From positions 3,410,001 to 3,474,000 of the forward strand of contig NZ_CP124681.1 in assembly GCF_029961765.1 (NCBI RefSeq): a stretch of DNA of 64,000 nucleotides. Reading direction: 5' to 3'. The translations under genes and the position numbers were made by a program. Below, piece by piece: positions 23,812-31,438 of this stretch. Source of the DNA: Nocardioides sp. QY071 (GTDB taxonomy: Bacteria > Actinomycetota > Actinomycetes > Propionibacteriales > Nocardioidaceae). The notes under the pieces were generated by a model, which was given only the letters and a program-made list of their open reading frames with translations, did no database searches and had not been told where the DNA came from. Positions within the stretch are counted from its first letter, which is position 1. Each line of letters begins with the position of its first letter.

Positions 23812-24204
23812 ATGGCCGGCTCGACCGTGCGGTTCGCCGTGACCGACGCCGACACCGCGCTCGCGGTCGGCTCCGGCAGCCTCCCCGTCCTCGGCACCCC
23901 GCGGCTGCTGGCCTGGTGCGAGGCAGCCACGTGCGCCGCCGTCGAGGCCGAGCTCGCCGCGGGTGAGACCAGCGTCGGCACCCGGGTCGATCTCGAGCAC
24001 CTCGCCGCCACGGCGGTCGGCGGGACGGTCGAGGTCACCGCCCGGCAGGTGTACGCCGACGGTCGGCTGCGCCGCTTCGCCGTCTCCGCGCGTGAGGTCG
24101 GTCCCGACGGCACGGCGGGCAAGCTGGTCGGGTCCGGAGAGGTGACTCGCGTCGTGGTGGACGCCGACCGCTTTATGGCCAAGGTTTCGAGACAGTCGGG
24201 ATAG
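23812..24204 (+). CDS. Hotdog-fold thioesterase (FlK-like)
   Basis: This 130-residue hotdog protein resembles fluoroacetyl-CoA thioesterase-like proteins: GSLPVLGTPRLLAWCEAATCAAVE, SVGTRVDLEHLAATAVGGTV and EVTARQVYADGRLRRFAV. It probably hydrolyses a short acyl-CoA. GAGGAGG at 23799-23805 is spaced 6 nt from the ATG at 23812 and abuts the earlier ATG at 23806, which settles the start. The last eight codons and stop (KVSRQSG) are read from the beginning of a dispersed GGTTTCGAGAC repeat, so the native C terminus may have been replaced. Confidence 0.8.
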   Translation: MAGSTVRFAVTDADTALAVGSGSLPVLGTPRLLAWCEAATCAAVEAELAAGETSVGTRVDLEHLAATAVGGTVEVTARQVYADGRLRRFAVSAREVGPDGTAGKLVGSGEVTRVVVDADRFMAKVSRQSG

Positions 24205-24243
24205 TCCGTCATTTCGCTCCGCCCGTTCCCGACTTCCTCAACC
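24183..24243. repeat. Dispersed GGTTTCGAGAC...TCCTCAACC repeat, copy 1
   Basis: The element starts GGTTTCGAGACAGTCGGGA and ends CTTCCTCAACC. The same termini recur at 31913-31971. Here it overlaps the end of the thioesterase gene and provides its stop codon. Confidence 0.7.
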
Positions 24244-24348
24244 TCCTCGCGGTTCTTCCGCGGCCGCAAGCGGCCACGGAGCGTCGGAGATTTCGCCGCA
24301 GTAGCCGGGCCTGAGAGAATGGCTCGATTCACGACTTCAGGAGGAACC

Positions 24349-24423
24349 ATGGGCAAGACCGGCCGCAAGCGCCGCGCGCGCCGCAAGAAGGGCGCGAACC
24401 ACGGCAAGCGCCCCAACAGCTGA
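24349..24423 (+). CDS. 50S ribosomal protein bL37 (24 aa)
   Basis: A 24-codon gene encodes MGKTGRKRRARRKKGANHGK plus RPNS. The basic composition and the terminal ANHGKRPNS match actinobacterial ribosomal protein bL37, an actinobacteria-restricted large-subunit protein first seen in mycobacterial ribosome structures. AGGAGGA ends 2-3 nt from the ATG region (24339-24346), a strong ribosome-binding site. A perfect 10-bp terminator hairpin follows 13 nt after the stop, so it is a free-standing transcription unit. It is easily missed because of its length. Confidence 0.85.
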   Translation: MGKTGRKRRARRKKGANHGKRPNS

Positions 24424-24436
24424 GCGCACGCACCGA

Positions 24437-24469
24437 CGAACCCCCGCGACCTCACGGTCCGGGGGTTCG
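24437..24469. terminator. Terminator after bL37 gene
   Basis: CGAACCCCCG and CGGGGGTTCG form a perfect 10-bp stem with a 13-nt loop. It also lies 39 nt downstream of the rsrA stop on the other strand. Confidence 0.8.
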
Positions 24470-24507
24470 CCTCATTCTCGAGCCGCGAACCGGCGTCGCT
24501 GAGCGGC

Positions 24508-24801
24508 TCAGGCCTCGGTGATGCGGACCTGGATCTGCTGGATCTGGATCCGGACCCGCTCGCGCAGCTCGGCCGGGGCGGTCTCGCCGCAGGAGCGGGC
24601 GACCACGGCCTTGACCGTGCGCTGGAGGTCGTAGCGCTCCAGGCAGGGGCTGCACGAGTCGATGTGGGCCCGGACGATGGCACAGTCGCCGGCCTCGAGC
24701 TCGTTGTCGATCAGCCGCACGATGCGCTCGAGGAAGTCGGCACACTCGGCGTTGCTGGGGTCGTCAGACACGTGCAGGTGCTCGTGGCTCGGCTCGGACA
24801 T
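24508..24801 (-). CDS. rsrA: Zinc-dependent redox-sensing anti-sigma factor RsrA/RshA
   Basis: This 97-residue ZAS-family anti-sigma factor has the motif H-x3-C-x2-C in AHIDSCSPC, an upstream Cys in NAECADFLE and a further Cys in ARSCGE. In the reduced, zinc-bound form it holds SigR. Disulfide formation under thiol stress expels zinc and releases the sigma factor. The ATG at 24801 overlaps the sigR stop (TGATG) and has GGGAGG 6 nt upstream. A GTG at 24804 is a less well-spaced alternative. Confidence 0.93.
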   Translation of the reverse strand: MSEPSHEHLHVSDDPSNAECADFLERIVRLIDNELEAGDCAIVRAHIDSCSPCLERYDLQRTVKAVVARSCGETAPAELRERVRIQIQQIQVRITEA

Positions 24802-25460
24802 CACTTGCCTCCCTCGAGCGGAGCGTCGCCGCCGGAGCGGACGTAGTCGGAGAGCATGTCGCGCAGCTGGCGCCGGCCGCGGTGGAGGCGGGACATGACC
24901 GTCCCGATCGGGGTGTCCATGATCTCGGCGATCTCCTTGTAGGCGAAGCCCTCGACATCGGCGAGGTAGACCGCGAGCCGGAACTCCTCGGGGAGCCGCT
25001 GCAGGGCGTCCTTCACCTGGCTGTCGGGGAGGTGCTCCAGCGCCTCCATCTCGGCCGACTTCAGCCCGCTCGACGTGTGCGACTCCGCGCGCGCCAGCTG
25101 CCAGTCCTCGACGTCCCCCGTGTCGCCGGCGAGCGCCTGCTGAGGCTGGCGCTGCTTCTTGCGGTAGGAGTTGATGAAGGTGTTGGTCAGGATCCGGTAC
25201 AGCCAGGCCTTCAGGTTCGTACCGGGCTTGAACTGGTGGAACGCGGAGAACGCCTTGGCGAAGGTCTCCTGGACCAGGTCCTCGGCGTCGGCCGGGTTGC
25301 GGGTCATCCGCATCGCGGCGCCGTAGAGCTGGTCGAGGAAGGGCAGGGCGTCACGCTCGAAGCGCGCGGCCCGCTCCTCAGGGGTCTCCGACGCGACGTC
25401 GACGTCCTCGGGGTGAGAGGCGTCGGCGTCCAGGGACGAAAGATCGGAAATCTCGGTCAT
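24801..25460 (-). CDS. sigR: Thiol-oxidative stress ECF sigma factor SigR/SigH
   Basis: This 219-residue ECF sigma factor has region 2 ([39 protein letters not shown]) and region 4 ([20 protein letters not shown] and [15 protein letters not shown]). It controls the thioredoxin/mycothiol regulon and is held by RsrA encoded immediately downstream. The ATG at 25460 follows TAGTCT by 8 nt, giving a leaderless mRNA. The same frame is open to an ATG at 25514, which is placed just downstream of a perfect SigR-type promoter, so an 18-residue longer isoform is also likely. Confidence 0.93.
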   Translation of the reverse strand: MTEISDLSSLDADASHPEDVDVASETPEERAARFERDALPFLDQLYGAAMRMTRNPADAEDLVQETFAKAFSAFHQFKPGTNLKAWLYRILTNTFINSYRKKQRQPQQALAGDTGDVEDWQLARAESHTSSGLKSAEMEALEHLPDSQVKDALQRLPEEFRLAVYLADVEGFAYKEIAEIMDTPIGTVMSRLHRGRRQLRDMLSDYVRSGGDAPLEGGK

Positions 25461-25468
25461 CGCGTCCC

Positions 25469-25474
25469 AGACTA
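25469..25474 (-). promoter_or_regulatory. Housekeeping -10 element of sigR
   Basis: Minus-strand TAGTCT is followed by 8 nt and the ATG at 25460, giving the short SigR isoform from a leaderless transcript. Confidence 0.5.
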
Positions 25475-25523
25475 CGGTGCTCCCGGTCCGGGGGCGCTCC
25501 AGCGTCGCGATCATGGAAGCCAG

Positions 25524-25549
25524 AACGCCTCAGGTGCGGGCGTCATTCC
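25524..25549 (-). promoter_or_regulatory. SigR-dependent (GGAAT-N18-GTT) autoregulatory promoter
   Basis: On the minus strand GGAAT (25549-25545, preceded by G), an 18-nt spacer and GTT (25526-25524) match the SigR/SigH consensus exactly. The expected transcription start is about 25516-25518, only 2-4 nt before the upstream in-frame ATG at 25514. It lies inside the last codons of the neighbouring hydrolase gene. Confidence 0.8.
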
Positions 25550-26189
25550 CGACGACCTCGCGCACGATCCACTCGAGAGTCGACTCCACCACGATGCCCA
25601 TCGCCTCGGCCTCGGTGAGCGCACCCCGCTTGGGTACGGCGAGGCCGTGGTCGGCTCCCGGGACCACGGCGAGGTCAGTGCGCCCCGGCAACGGGTCGGG
25701 AAACTCCTCGGGTCGCCCGAACGGGTCACGCTCGCCCTGCACGACCAGGGTCGGCACCCCGGCGCCGGCGAGCTCGTCGAGTCGGGAGCGCTCCGGCCTG
25801 CCCGGCGGGTGCAGCGGGAACGAGAGCGCCAGGCAGCCGGCGGCGCCGAGCTCGGCCGCGGTGCGGCAGGCCGAGCGGGCGCCGGCCGAGCGGCCACCGA
25901 CGACCAGCGGGGTGCGGGTGCGCAACGCCTTCGCGGCCGCGCGCAGGCCGACGTCGAGGGTGGCCGGCGCACTGGCGACCTTGCGGCCGGCGCGGCGCCA
26001 GGGCTGCTCGAAGCGGGCCACGCTGATCCCCTGCCCCGGCAGCTGGGCGGCCAGCGCCTCGAGGTCGCGGGCGTCGATGCCGCCGCCGGCGCCGTGGCTG
26101 ACGAGCAGGGTGGCCACCGGCCCGCGGGCCCGGCGGACGACGAGCCGGCCCTCGCCGTACGGCGTCTCGACGATGCGCTCGTCGCTCAC
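25530..26189 (-). CDS. Alpha/beta hydrolase (TEX30/KANL3-like)
   Basis: This 219-residue hydrolase has an oxyanion motif SHGAGGG near residue 31, a nucleophile elbow GGRSAGARSA near residue 98, an Asp in GERDPFGRPEE, and the His in PGADHGLAVP. The family includes dienelactone-hydrolase-like enzymes of unknown substrate. The GTG at 26189 overlaps the stop of the SRAP gene (GTGA), so the two are coupled. Its 3' end contains the SigR-type promoter of sigR, so transcription from this operon and sigR are interlaced. Confidence 0.85.
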   Translation of the reverse strand: MSDERIVETPYGEGRLVVRRARGPVATLLVSHGAGGGIDARDLEALAAQLPGQGISVARFEQPWRRAGRKVASAPATLDVGLRAAAKALRTRTPLVVGGRSAGARSACRTAAELGAAGCLALSFPLHPPGRPERSRLDELAGAGVPTLVVQGERDPFGRPEEFPDPLPGRTDLAVVPGADHGLAVPKRGALTEAEAMGIVVESTLEWIVREVVGNDART

Positions 26190-27001
26190 AGCAGGGTGCC
26201 CTGTCCGTCGTCGGGCTCGCCCTGGTCATCGGCGAACGGGATCGGCTCGACCAGCTCGGGGCCGTTGTTGGCGACGTTGCCGACCGCCGTCGAGACGGGG
26301 TACGCCGTCAGGCCGGTCTGCTGGGCCGGCCGCAGCGACTGAAGCAGTCCGGGCAGGTCGCCCGCCGGTGTGCGCGGGTCGAGCCACTCGTGGCGCCGCT
26401 CGGGCTCGACGAGCAGCGGCATCCGGTCGTGGATCCGGCCGAGGTCGTCGGTGGCCTCGGTGGTCAGGATCGTGCAGGTCCAGCGGAACCGGTCGTCGGC
26501 GTCCTCGGCCTTCGACGGGTCACGCCAGATCTCGTAGAGGCCGGCCATCGCCAGGCTCGTGCCGTCGCCGGAGGTGATGAAGAAGGGCTGTTTCGCAGGT
26601 CGACGGGTCTTCCCCTTCGCGGTCGTCGATGAGTGCTGCGTCTCGTACCACTCGAAGTAGCCGTCGGCCGGCACGATGCAACGGCGGGCGGCGAACGCCT
26701 TGCGGAAGGCGGGCTTCTCGGCGACCGTCTCCATCCGGGCGTTGATCATCCGGCTGCCGATGCCGGCGTCCTTGGCCCACGACGGGACCAGGCCCCAGCG
26801 CAGCGCGCGCAGCTGGCGGGTCGGCTCGTCGGTCCGGTGGCCCTCGGCGTCCCGGGAGGCGCGCTCCATCACGGCGTACACCTCGTCGGTCGGAGCGACG
26901 TTCCAGGAGGGTGGGATCGCCCGCTCGAGACGCGGGTCGAGCACCTCGAACTCCTCCGCGAGGTCCTCCGGGCTCCGGCTGGAGGCGTAGCGGCCGCACA
27001 T
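26186..27001 (-). CDS. SOS-response-associated peptidase family protein (SRAP; HMCES/YedK-like)
   Basis: This 271-residue protein starts MCGRYASS. After Met removal, Cys2 is the catalytic residue that forms a thiazolidine crosslink with abasic sites in single-stranded DNA, protecting them during replication. Other family motifs are visible: SWNVAPTDEV, RWGLVPSWAKD, NARMETVAEKPAFR, RRCIVPADGYFEWY and the His in IHDRMPLL. The ATG at 27001 follows TAGATT by 7 nt. It is essential that the protein begin here, since Cys2 must be N-terminal. The family counterpart in M. tuberculosis is Rv3226c. Confidence 0.95.
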   Translation of the reverse strand: MCGRYASSRSPEDLAEEFEVLDPRLERAIPPSWNVAPTDEVYAVMERASRDAEGHRTDEPTRQLRALRWGLVPSWAKDAGIGSRMINARMETVAEKPAFRKAFAARRCIVPADGYFEWYETQHSSTTAKGKTRRPAKQPFFITSGDGTSLAMAGLYEIWRDPSKAEDADDRFRWTCTILTTEATDDLGRIHDRMPLLVEPERRHEWLDPRTPAGDLPGLLQSLRPAQQTGLTAYPVSTAVGNVANNGPELVEPIPFADDQGEPDDGQGTLL

Positions 27002-27008
27002 GGCCGTC

Positions 27009-27014
27009 AATCTA
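27009..27014 (-). promoter_or_regulatory. Candidate -10 element of a leaderless transcript
   Basis: Minus-strand TAGATT is followed by 7 nt and the ATG at 27001. A leaderless start fits the need for Cys at position 2. Confidence 0.55.
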
Positions 27015-27051
27015 TCGGTCTGCGCGGACAGTGCCCGGGTACCGACCGGCC

Positions 27052-27564
27052 ATGGCTCTGAGCAGACTGATCGCCCGACCGCTGCTGGCGTCGTACTTCC
27101 TCGCCAACGGTGCCCAGGACCTGCGCGAGGCTCCCGCGCTGGCTGCACAGGCGGCACCCGTGACCGAGACGCTCGCGCCGGCGCTGGACAACGCGACCCC
27201 GGAGAGCGTCTCCGTGCCGCGCGACCCCGTGCTGTGGGTGCGGGCCAGCGGCGCGGTGCAGGTCGTCGCCGGCCTGGCACTCGCGACCGGCCACTTCCCG
27301 CGGCTCTCCGCCGCGCTGCTCGGCGGGACCCTGGTGCCGTCGACCGCTGCGCGGTACCGGTTCTGGGAGGCCACCGACAAGGAGCAGCGCCGCGAGCAGC
27401 TGACCCACTTCGTGAAGAACACCGCCCTCGCCGGAGGCCTGCTCATCGCGGCGCTCGACACCGCCGGCAAGCCGGGGGTCGCCTGGCGGGCCCGGCACGC
27501 CACCCACGACGCTCGGCGCGAGGCCGCGCTGGTGGGCGCCCGGGTGAGGGCGCGGGTCTCCTAG
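27052..27564 (+). CDS. DoxX family membrane protein
   Basis: This 170-residue membrane protein has four hydrophobic segments: LIARPLLASYFLANGAQDL, VRASGAVQVVAGLALATGH, LSAALLGGTLVPSTAA and KNTALAGGLLIAALDTAG. It shows the DoxX-type motifs RPLLASYFLANG and FVKNTALAGG. Related mycobacterial DoxX proteins form membrane complexes with thiol oxidoreductases in oxidative stress. The proximity to sigR suits that, but the link is inference. The ATG at 27052 is divergent from the SRAP gene by 50 bp. Its TAG stop lies inside the candidate -10 element of aroA. Confidence 0.85.
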   Translation: MALSRLIARPLLASYFLANGAQDLREAPALAAQAAPVTETLAPALDNATPESVSVPRDPVLWVRASGAVQVVAGLALATGHFPRLSAALLGGTLVPSTAARYRFWEATDKEQRREQLTHFVKNTALAGGLLIAALDTAGKPGVAWRARHATHDARREAALVGARVRARVS

Positions 27565-27567
27565 ACT
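27562..27567 (+). promoter_or_regulatory. Candidate -10 element of aroA
   Basis: TAGACT ends 10 nt before the ATG at 27578, which would give a very short leader. It overlaps the doxX-like stop codon. Confidence 0.35.
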
Positions 27568-27577
27568 CAGCCGGGAG

Positions 27578-28876
27578 ATGACGACTCCCGCCACGCACGC
27601 CGACCCCTGGCCCGCGCCCACCACCACCGGGCCCCTCGACGCGACGGTGACGCTGCCGGGCAGCAAGTCGCTCACCAACCGGGCGCTCGTGCTCGCGGCG
27701 CTGGCGGACGGGCCGTCCGTCGTACGCCGGGCGCTGCGCTCGCGCGACACCCTGCTGATGGCGCAGGCGCTGACCTCACTGGGTGCCCGTGTCGACACCT
27801 CGGGCGACGACTGGACCGTGACCCCGCTCGACGGTGCCGTCGCCGGCGACCGGGCGTCGGTGGACTGTGGGCTGGCCGGGACCGTCATGAGGTTCGTGCC
27901 GCCCGCGGCCGGGCTGGTGCGCGGGGAGGTCGCCTTCGACGGCGACGAGCACATGCGCAAGCGGCCGGTCGGCGAGATCCTCGCTGCCCTGCGTGGGCTC
28001 GGGATGGCGATCGACGACACCGACGGCGCGCTGCCGTTCACGGTGCACGGCGCGGGAACAGTGCCGGGCGGGACCGTCGTGATCGACGCGTCGGCGTCCT
28101 CGCAGTTCGTCTCGGCTCTGCTGCTCGCGGGCGCGCGGTTCGAGGCGGGAATCGACGTGCGTCACGACGGCAAGCCGATCCCCTCGCTCCCCCACATCGA
28201 GATGACGATCGCGATGCTGCGCGACCGCGGTGTCGCGGTCGACGACGGCGACGCGAACCGGTGGGCGGTCGCCCCCGGCCCGATCGCGGCCCACGACGAG
28301 GCGATCGAGCCCGACCTCTCCAACGCCGCGCCGTTCCTGGCGCTGGCGGCCGTGTCCGGCGGCTCGGTGCTGGTGCGCGACTGGCCGAGCGCCACCACCC
28401 AACCGGGCGACACGCTGCGCGACCTGCTGGCGCGGATGGGCTGCACGGTCGAGCGGGAGTCCGACGGGCTGCGGGTGACGGGACCCGCCGACGGCTGGCG
28501 CGGGCTGCAGGGACTGGACGCCGACCTGCACGACGTCGGGGAGCTCACGCCCGCGATCGCCGCGCTCTGCGCGCTCGCTCAGACGCCCTCGCACCTGACC
28601 GGCATCGCCCACATCCGTGGCCACGAGACCGACCGGCTGGCCGCGCTGGCGCACGAGCTGGGTGCGCTCGGCGCCGACGTCGTCGAGCACGCCGACGGGC
28701 TGACCCTGCGCCCGGCGGCGCTGACGGGCGGCGTGTTCCACACCTACGCCGACCACCGGATGGCCCACGCCGGCGTGATCGTCGGCGCCGCGGTCCCCGG
28801 CGTCCTCGTCGAGAACGTCGCGACCACCAGCAAGACCTTCCCCGACTTCGCCGGCTTCTGGTCCGGGCTGTTCTGA
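27578..28876 (+). CDS. aroA: 5-enolpyruvylshikimate-3-phosphate synthase
   Basis: This 432-residue enzyme transfers enolpyruvyl from PEP to shikimate-3-phosphate, the sixth step of the shikimate pathway. Signatures are visible: LPGSKSLTNRALVLAAL (residues about 26-42), the second half-site LAGTVMRFVPP, SSQFVSALLLAGA, and the C-terminal RGHETDRLAALAHEL and THADHRMA-type motif (YADHRMAHAG). The protein includes the variant PGSKS loop typical of class I enzymes. Its stop overlaps the rsgA start (TGATG), as in Rv3227-Rv3228. Confidence 0.97.
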   Translation: MTTPATHADPWPAPTTTGPLDATVTLPGSKSLTNRALVLAALADGPSVVRRALRSRDTLLMAQALTSLGARVDTSGDDWTVTPLDGAVAGDRASVDCGLAGTVMRFVPPAAGLVRGEVAFDGDEHMRKRPVGEILAALRGLGMAIDDTDGALPFTVHGAGTVPGGTVVIDASASSQFVSALLLAGARFEAGIDVRHDGKPIPSLPHIEMTIAMLRDRGVAVDDGDANRWAVAPGPIAAHDEAIEPDLSNAAPFLALAAVSGGSVLVRDWPSATTQPGDTLRDLLARMGCTVERESDGLRVTGPADGWRGLQGLDADLHDVGELTPAIAALCALAQTPSHLTGIAHIRGHETDRLAALAHELGALGADVVEHADGLTLRPAALTGGVFHTYADHRMAHAGVIVGAAVPGVLVENVATTSKTFPDFAGFWSGLF

Positions 28877-29877
28877 TGCCGCGGTACGACGAGCACGACG
28901 TCGAGCACTACGAGCGTCCGCGTCGTCGTACCCGCCCCCGGACCAAGGATCGCCCCACCCACGACGACGCCGTCGAGGGTCTCGTCGTCACCGTCGACCG
29001 CGGCCGGTTCACGCTGCTCATCGACGACCGCACCGTGCTGGCCATGAAGGCCCGCCCGCTGGGCCGCAAGGGCGTGGTCGTCGGCGACCGCGTGCGCGTG
29101 GTGGGCGACGTGTCCGGTGCCGACGGCTCGCTCGCGCGGATCGTGGAGGTGCTCGAGCGCAGCAGCACGCTGCGCCGTACCGCTGACGACGACGACCCGG
29201 TCGAGCGCGTCATCGTCGCCAACGTCACCCAGCTCGTCGTCGTCACCGCCCTCGCGGACCCCGAGCCCCGGCCGCGGTGGATCGACCGCGCCCTGGTGGC
29301 GGCGTACGACGGCGGGATGGCGCCGCTGCTGTGCCTCACCAAGGCGGACCTGGAGGACCCCGAGACCCTGCTGGCGACGTACCGGTCGCTGGGGGTGCCG
29401 TGGGAGGTCACCCGCCGCGGCGCCGACCGCGCGATCATCGGCCTGGACGCGCTGCACGACCGGCTGCGCGGCGAGACCAGCGTGCTGATCGGGCACAGCG
29501 GCGTCGGGAAGTCCACGCTGGTCAACGCGCTGGTCCCCGACGCGCGCCGCGAGACCGGGCACGTGAACGCGGTGACCGGTCGGGGCCGGCACACGTCGAC
29601 GTCGGCGCTGATGCTGCCCCTGGCCGACGGTGACGGCTGGATCATCGACACCCCCGGCATCCGGTCGTTCGGTCTCGCGCACGTCCAGCCCGAGCACCTG
29701 ATCGAGGCGTTCCCCGACCTCGACGAGATGACCGAGGACTGCCCGCGCGGCTGCACCCACGGCGAGGACGAGCCCGAGTGCGGGCTCGACGAGGCCGTGG
29801 CGGCCGGTGAAGCCGATCCGGAGCGCGTGGCCTCGTTCCGGCGGCTGCTCGCCGCGCGGTCGGTCACCGACTACTGA
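28876..29877 (+). CDS. rsgA: Ribosome small subunit GTPase RsgA-like
   Basis: This 333-residue circularly permuted GTPase has an N-terminal OB-like domain (VEGLVVTVDRGRFTLLIDDR). The G motifs come in permuted order: G4 LTKAD, G1 GHSGVGKSTLVNAL, then G3 DTPGIRSFG. A C-terminal zinc knuckle follows (CPRGCTHGEDEPECGL). RsgA assists maturation of the 30S subunit. The N terminus carries an actinobacterial basic extension (RPRRRTRPRTKDR). It is translationally coupled to aroA. Immediately after the stop lies a palindromic repeat array. Confidence 0.92.
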   Translation: MPRYDEHDVEHYERPRRRTRPRTKDRPTHDDAVEGLVVTVDRGRFTLLIDDRTVLAMKARPLGRKGVVVGDRVRVVGDVSGADGSLARIVEVLERSSTLRRTADDDDPVERVIVANVTQLVVVTALADPEPRPRWIDRALVAAYDGGMAPLLCLTKADLEDPETLLATYRSLGVPWEVTRRGADRAIIGLDALHDRLRGETSVLIGHSGVGKSTLVNALVPDARRETGHVNAVTGRGRHTSTSALMLPLADGDGWIIDTPGIRSFGLAHVQPEHLIEAFPDLDEMTEDCPRGCTHGEDEPECGLDEAVAAGEADPERVASFRRLLAARSVTDY

Positions 29878-29878
29878 C

Positions 29879-29998
29879 CCGTCGAGTTGCCGCATCCTCA
29901 CCGTCGAGTTGCCGCATCCTCACCGTCGAGTTGCCGCTGCCGGAAACTCAACGGCGAGTTCGGGGCAACTCAACGGTGAGGATGCGGCAACTCAACCG
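29879..29998. repeat. Palindromic repeat array (GAGTTGCCGCATCCTCA units)
   Basis: A 22-nt unit (CCGTCGAGTTGCCGCATCCT plus CA) occurs at 29879-29900 and 29901-29922. A partial third copy is at 29923-29937, followed by an inverted copy at 29977-29998 and a partial inverted copy at about 29962-29976. The halves can fold into a long hairpin. The inverted copy encodes the last codons and TGA stop of the converging DUF2231 gene. Confidence 0.88.
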
Positions 29999-30450
29999 TT
30001 GAAGCCGCCCCAGACCGCCTTGGCGCCCGCGTCTCCGGTGAGAGCGACCAGCACGATGACGGCGACCGCGCCGGCGGCGAGAAGGACGCCGAGCAGCCAG
30101 CGCAGCGCGCCCTCCTTGGGGTGGAGCAGGCCGGAGACCAATGCGACGACGCTGAACCCGATCGAGGTCCACAGCAGCTTGAGCGCCAGCGAGTGGTGGT
30201 GGTCGATCTGGCGGGTGATCTCCGAGGGCGGCGTCGAGAAGAACTCGTTGGCGTCGCGGAAGCTGTTGCCCGAGACGAACGCCAGCACCACCGCGCCGAT
30301 CGCGATCACGGCACCGACCACGAGCGGCCAACGCAGGCGGTCGCGCCAGGACGGCACGAGGGAGGCGAGGGCGAGGAGGGCGACGAGCGGCGCGAGCACC
30401 ACGGCGGCGTGAACGGCGAGCGGGTGCAGCGGAAGGCCGTTGATCTCCAT
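29992..30450 (-). CDS. DUF2231-like membrane protein
   Basis: This 152-residue protein has four predicted helices: PLAVHAAVVLAPLVALLALASL, WPLVVGAVIAIGAVVLAFVSG, LKLLWTSIGFSVVALVSGLL and WLLGVLLAAGAVAVIVLVALTG. Family-typical features are the N-terminal GLPLHPLAVHAAV and the central DHHHSLALKLLW histidines. DUF2231 proteins are predicted haem-associated or electron-transfer membrane proteins of unknown function. The ATG at 30450 was chosen. The C-terminal residues FNG and the stop come from the adjacent repeat. Confidence 0.82.
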   Translation of the reverse strand: MEINGLPLHPLAVHAAVVLAPLVALLALASLVPSWRDRLRWPLVVGAVIAIGAVVLAFVSGNSFRDANEFFSTPPSEITRQIDHHHSLALKLLWTSIGFSVVALVSGLLHPKEGALRWLLGVLLAAGAVAVIVLVALTGDAGAKAVWGGFNG

Positions 30451-30517
30451 GGTTGAATCCTGCACGACCGCTGGTCACGGGAGCCGCACCCGCGCCGGTC
30501 GCGCGGCGCCCGACGGC

Positions 30518-30523
30518 TAGGGT
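30518..30523 (+). promoter_or_regulatory. Candidate -10 element of a leaderless transcript
   Basis: TAGGGT is followed by 6 nt and the GTG at 30530. Confidence 0.55.
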
Positions 30524-30529
30524 GCCCCT

Positions 30530-31438
30530 GTGGCTGCCCCCGACTACACCGACGACCTGCGTCTGGCGCACCTGCTCGCCGACGACGCGGACTCGCTCAC
30601 CCAGGCCCGGTTCCGCGCGCTCGACCTGCACGTGATGAGCAAGCCGGACCTGACGCCGGTGACCGACGCCGACCAGGCGGTCGAGGAGTCGATCCGCCGT
30701 ACCCTCTCCAAGGCGCGCAGCCGCGACGCCGTCACGGGCGAGGAGCAGGGCACCTCCGGGCACTCGCAGCGACGCTGGATCATCGACCCGATCGACGGCA
30801 CCAAGAACTACGTGCGCGGCGTGCCCGTGTGGGCCACGCTGATCTCGCTGGCCGTCGACGACGAGGTCGTCCTCGGCGTGGTGTCGGCGCCCGCGCTGCA
30901 GCGCCGCTGGTGGGCCTCGGCCGGCCAGGGCGCGTGGACCGGCAAGTCGCTGATGAAGGCGACCGAGTGCCACGTGTCCGACGTACGACGGCTGGAGGAC
31001 GCCTCGTTCTCGTACTCCTCGATCAGCGGCTGGGAGGATCGCGGTCTCGGCGAGGACATGCTGGCGCTGATGCGCCGGGTCTGGCGGACCCGGGCGTACG
31101 GCGACTTCTGGTCCTACATGCTCCTCGCTGAGGGCGCCGTCGACATCGCGGCCGAGCCCGAGCTCGAGGTCTACGACATGGCTGCGCTCGACATCATCGT
31201 GCGCGAGGCGGGCGGCCGGTTCACCTCGCTGGAGGGCCGCGAGGGCCCGTGGGGCGGCAACGCGCTGGCCAGCAACGGACACCTCCACGAGGCCGCGCTG
31301 TCCTTCCTCGGCAGCGTCAGCGACCTCGACGACGACCCCGACTGGCCGCGTACCGGACCGGGCAGCGTGTCCGACCTGCGCTCCCGCCGGCACCGCGTGT
31401 CGGACGAGGGCAGTGACGACGAGGGCGACGCCGAGTAA
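30530..31438 (+). CDS. hisN: Inositol monophosphatase family protein, probable histidinol-phosphatase
   Basis: This 302-residue metal-dependent phosphatase has the IMPase motifs: GEEQG at about residue 73, DPIDGTKNYVRG at about residues 87-98, and the C-terminal YDMAALDIIVREAGG with the metal Asp. The insertion GDFWSYMLLAEGAVDIAAEP is typical of actinobacterial HisN (Rv3137), which makes histidinol. An acidic, poorly conserved tail of about 40 residues follows. Other IMPase substrates cannot be excluded from sequence alone. The GTG start appears leaderless. Confidence 0.85.
   Translation: MAAPDYTDDLRLAHLLADDADSLTQARFRALDLHVMSKPDLTPVTDADQAVEESIRRTLSKARSRDAVTGEEQGTSGHSQRRWIIDPIDGTKNYVRGVPVWATLISLAVDDEVVLGVVSAPALQRRWWASAGQGAWTGKSLMKATECHVSDVRRLEDASFSYSSISGWEDRGLGEDMLALMRRVWRTRAYGDFWSYMLLAEGAVDIAAEPELEVYDMAALDIIVREAGGRFTSLEGREGPWGGNALASNGHLHEAALSFLGSVSDLDDDPDWPRTGPGSVSDLRSRRHRVSDEGSDDEGDAE

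Noticed and set aside
29879..29998. CRISPR array considered for the tandem 22-nt units.
   Set aside because: Units are directly adjacent without spacers, and an inverted copy follows.
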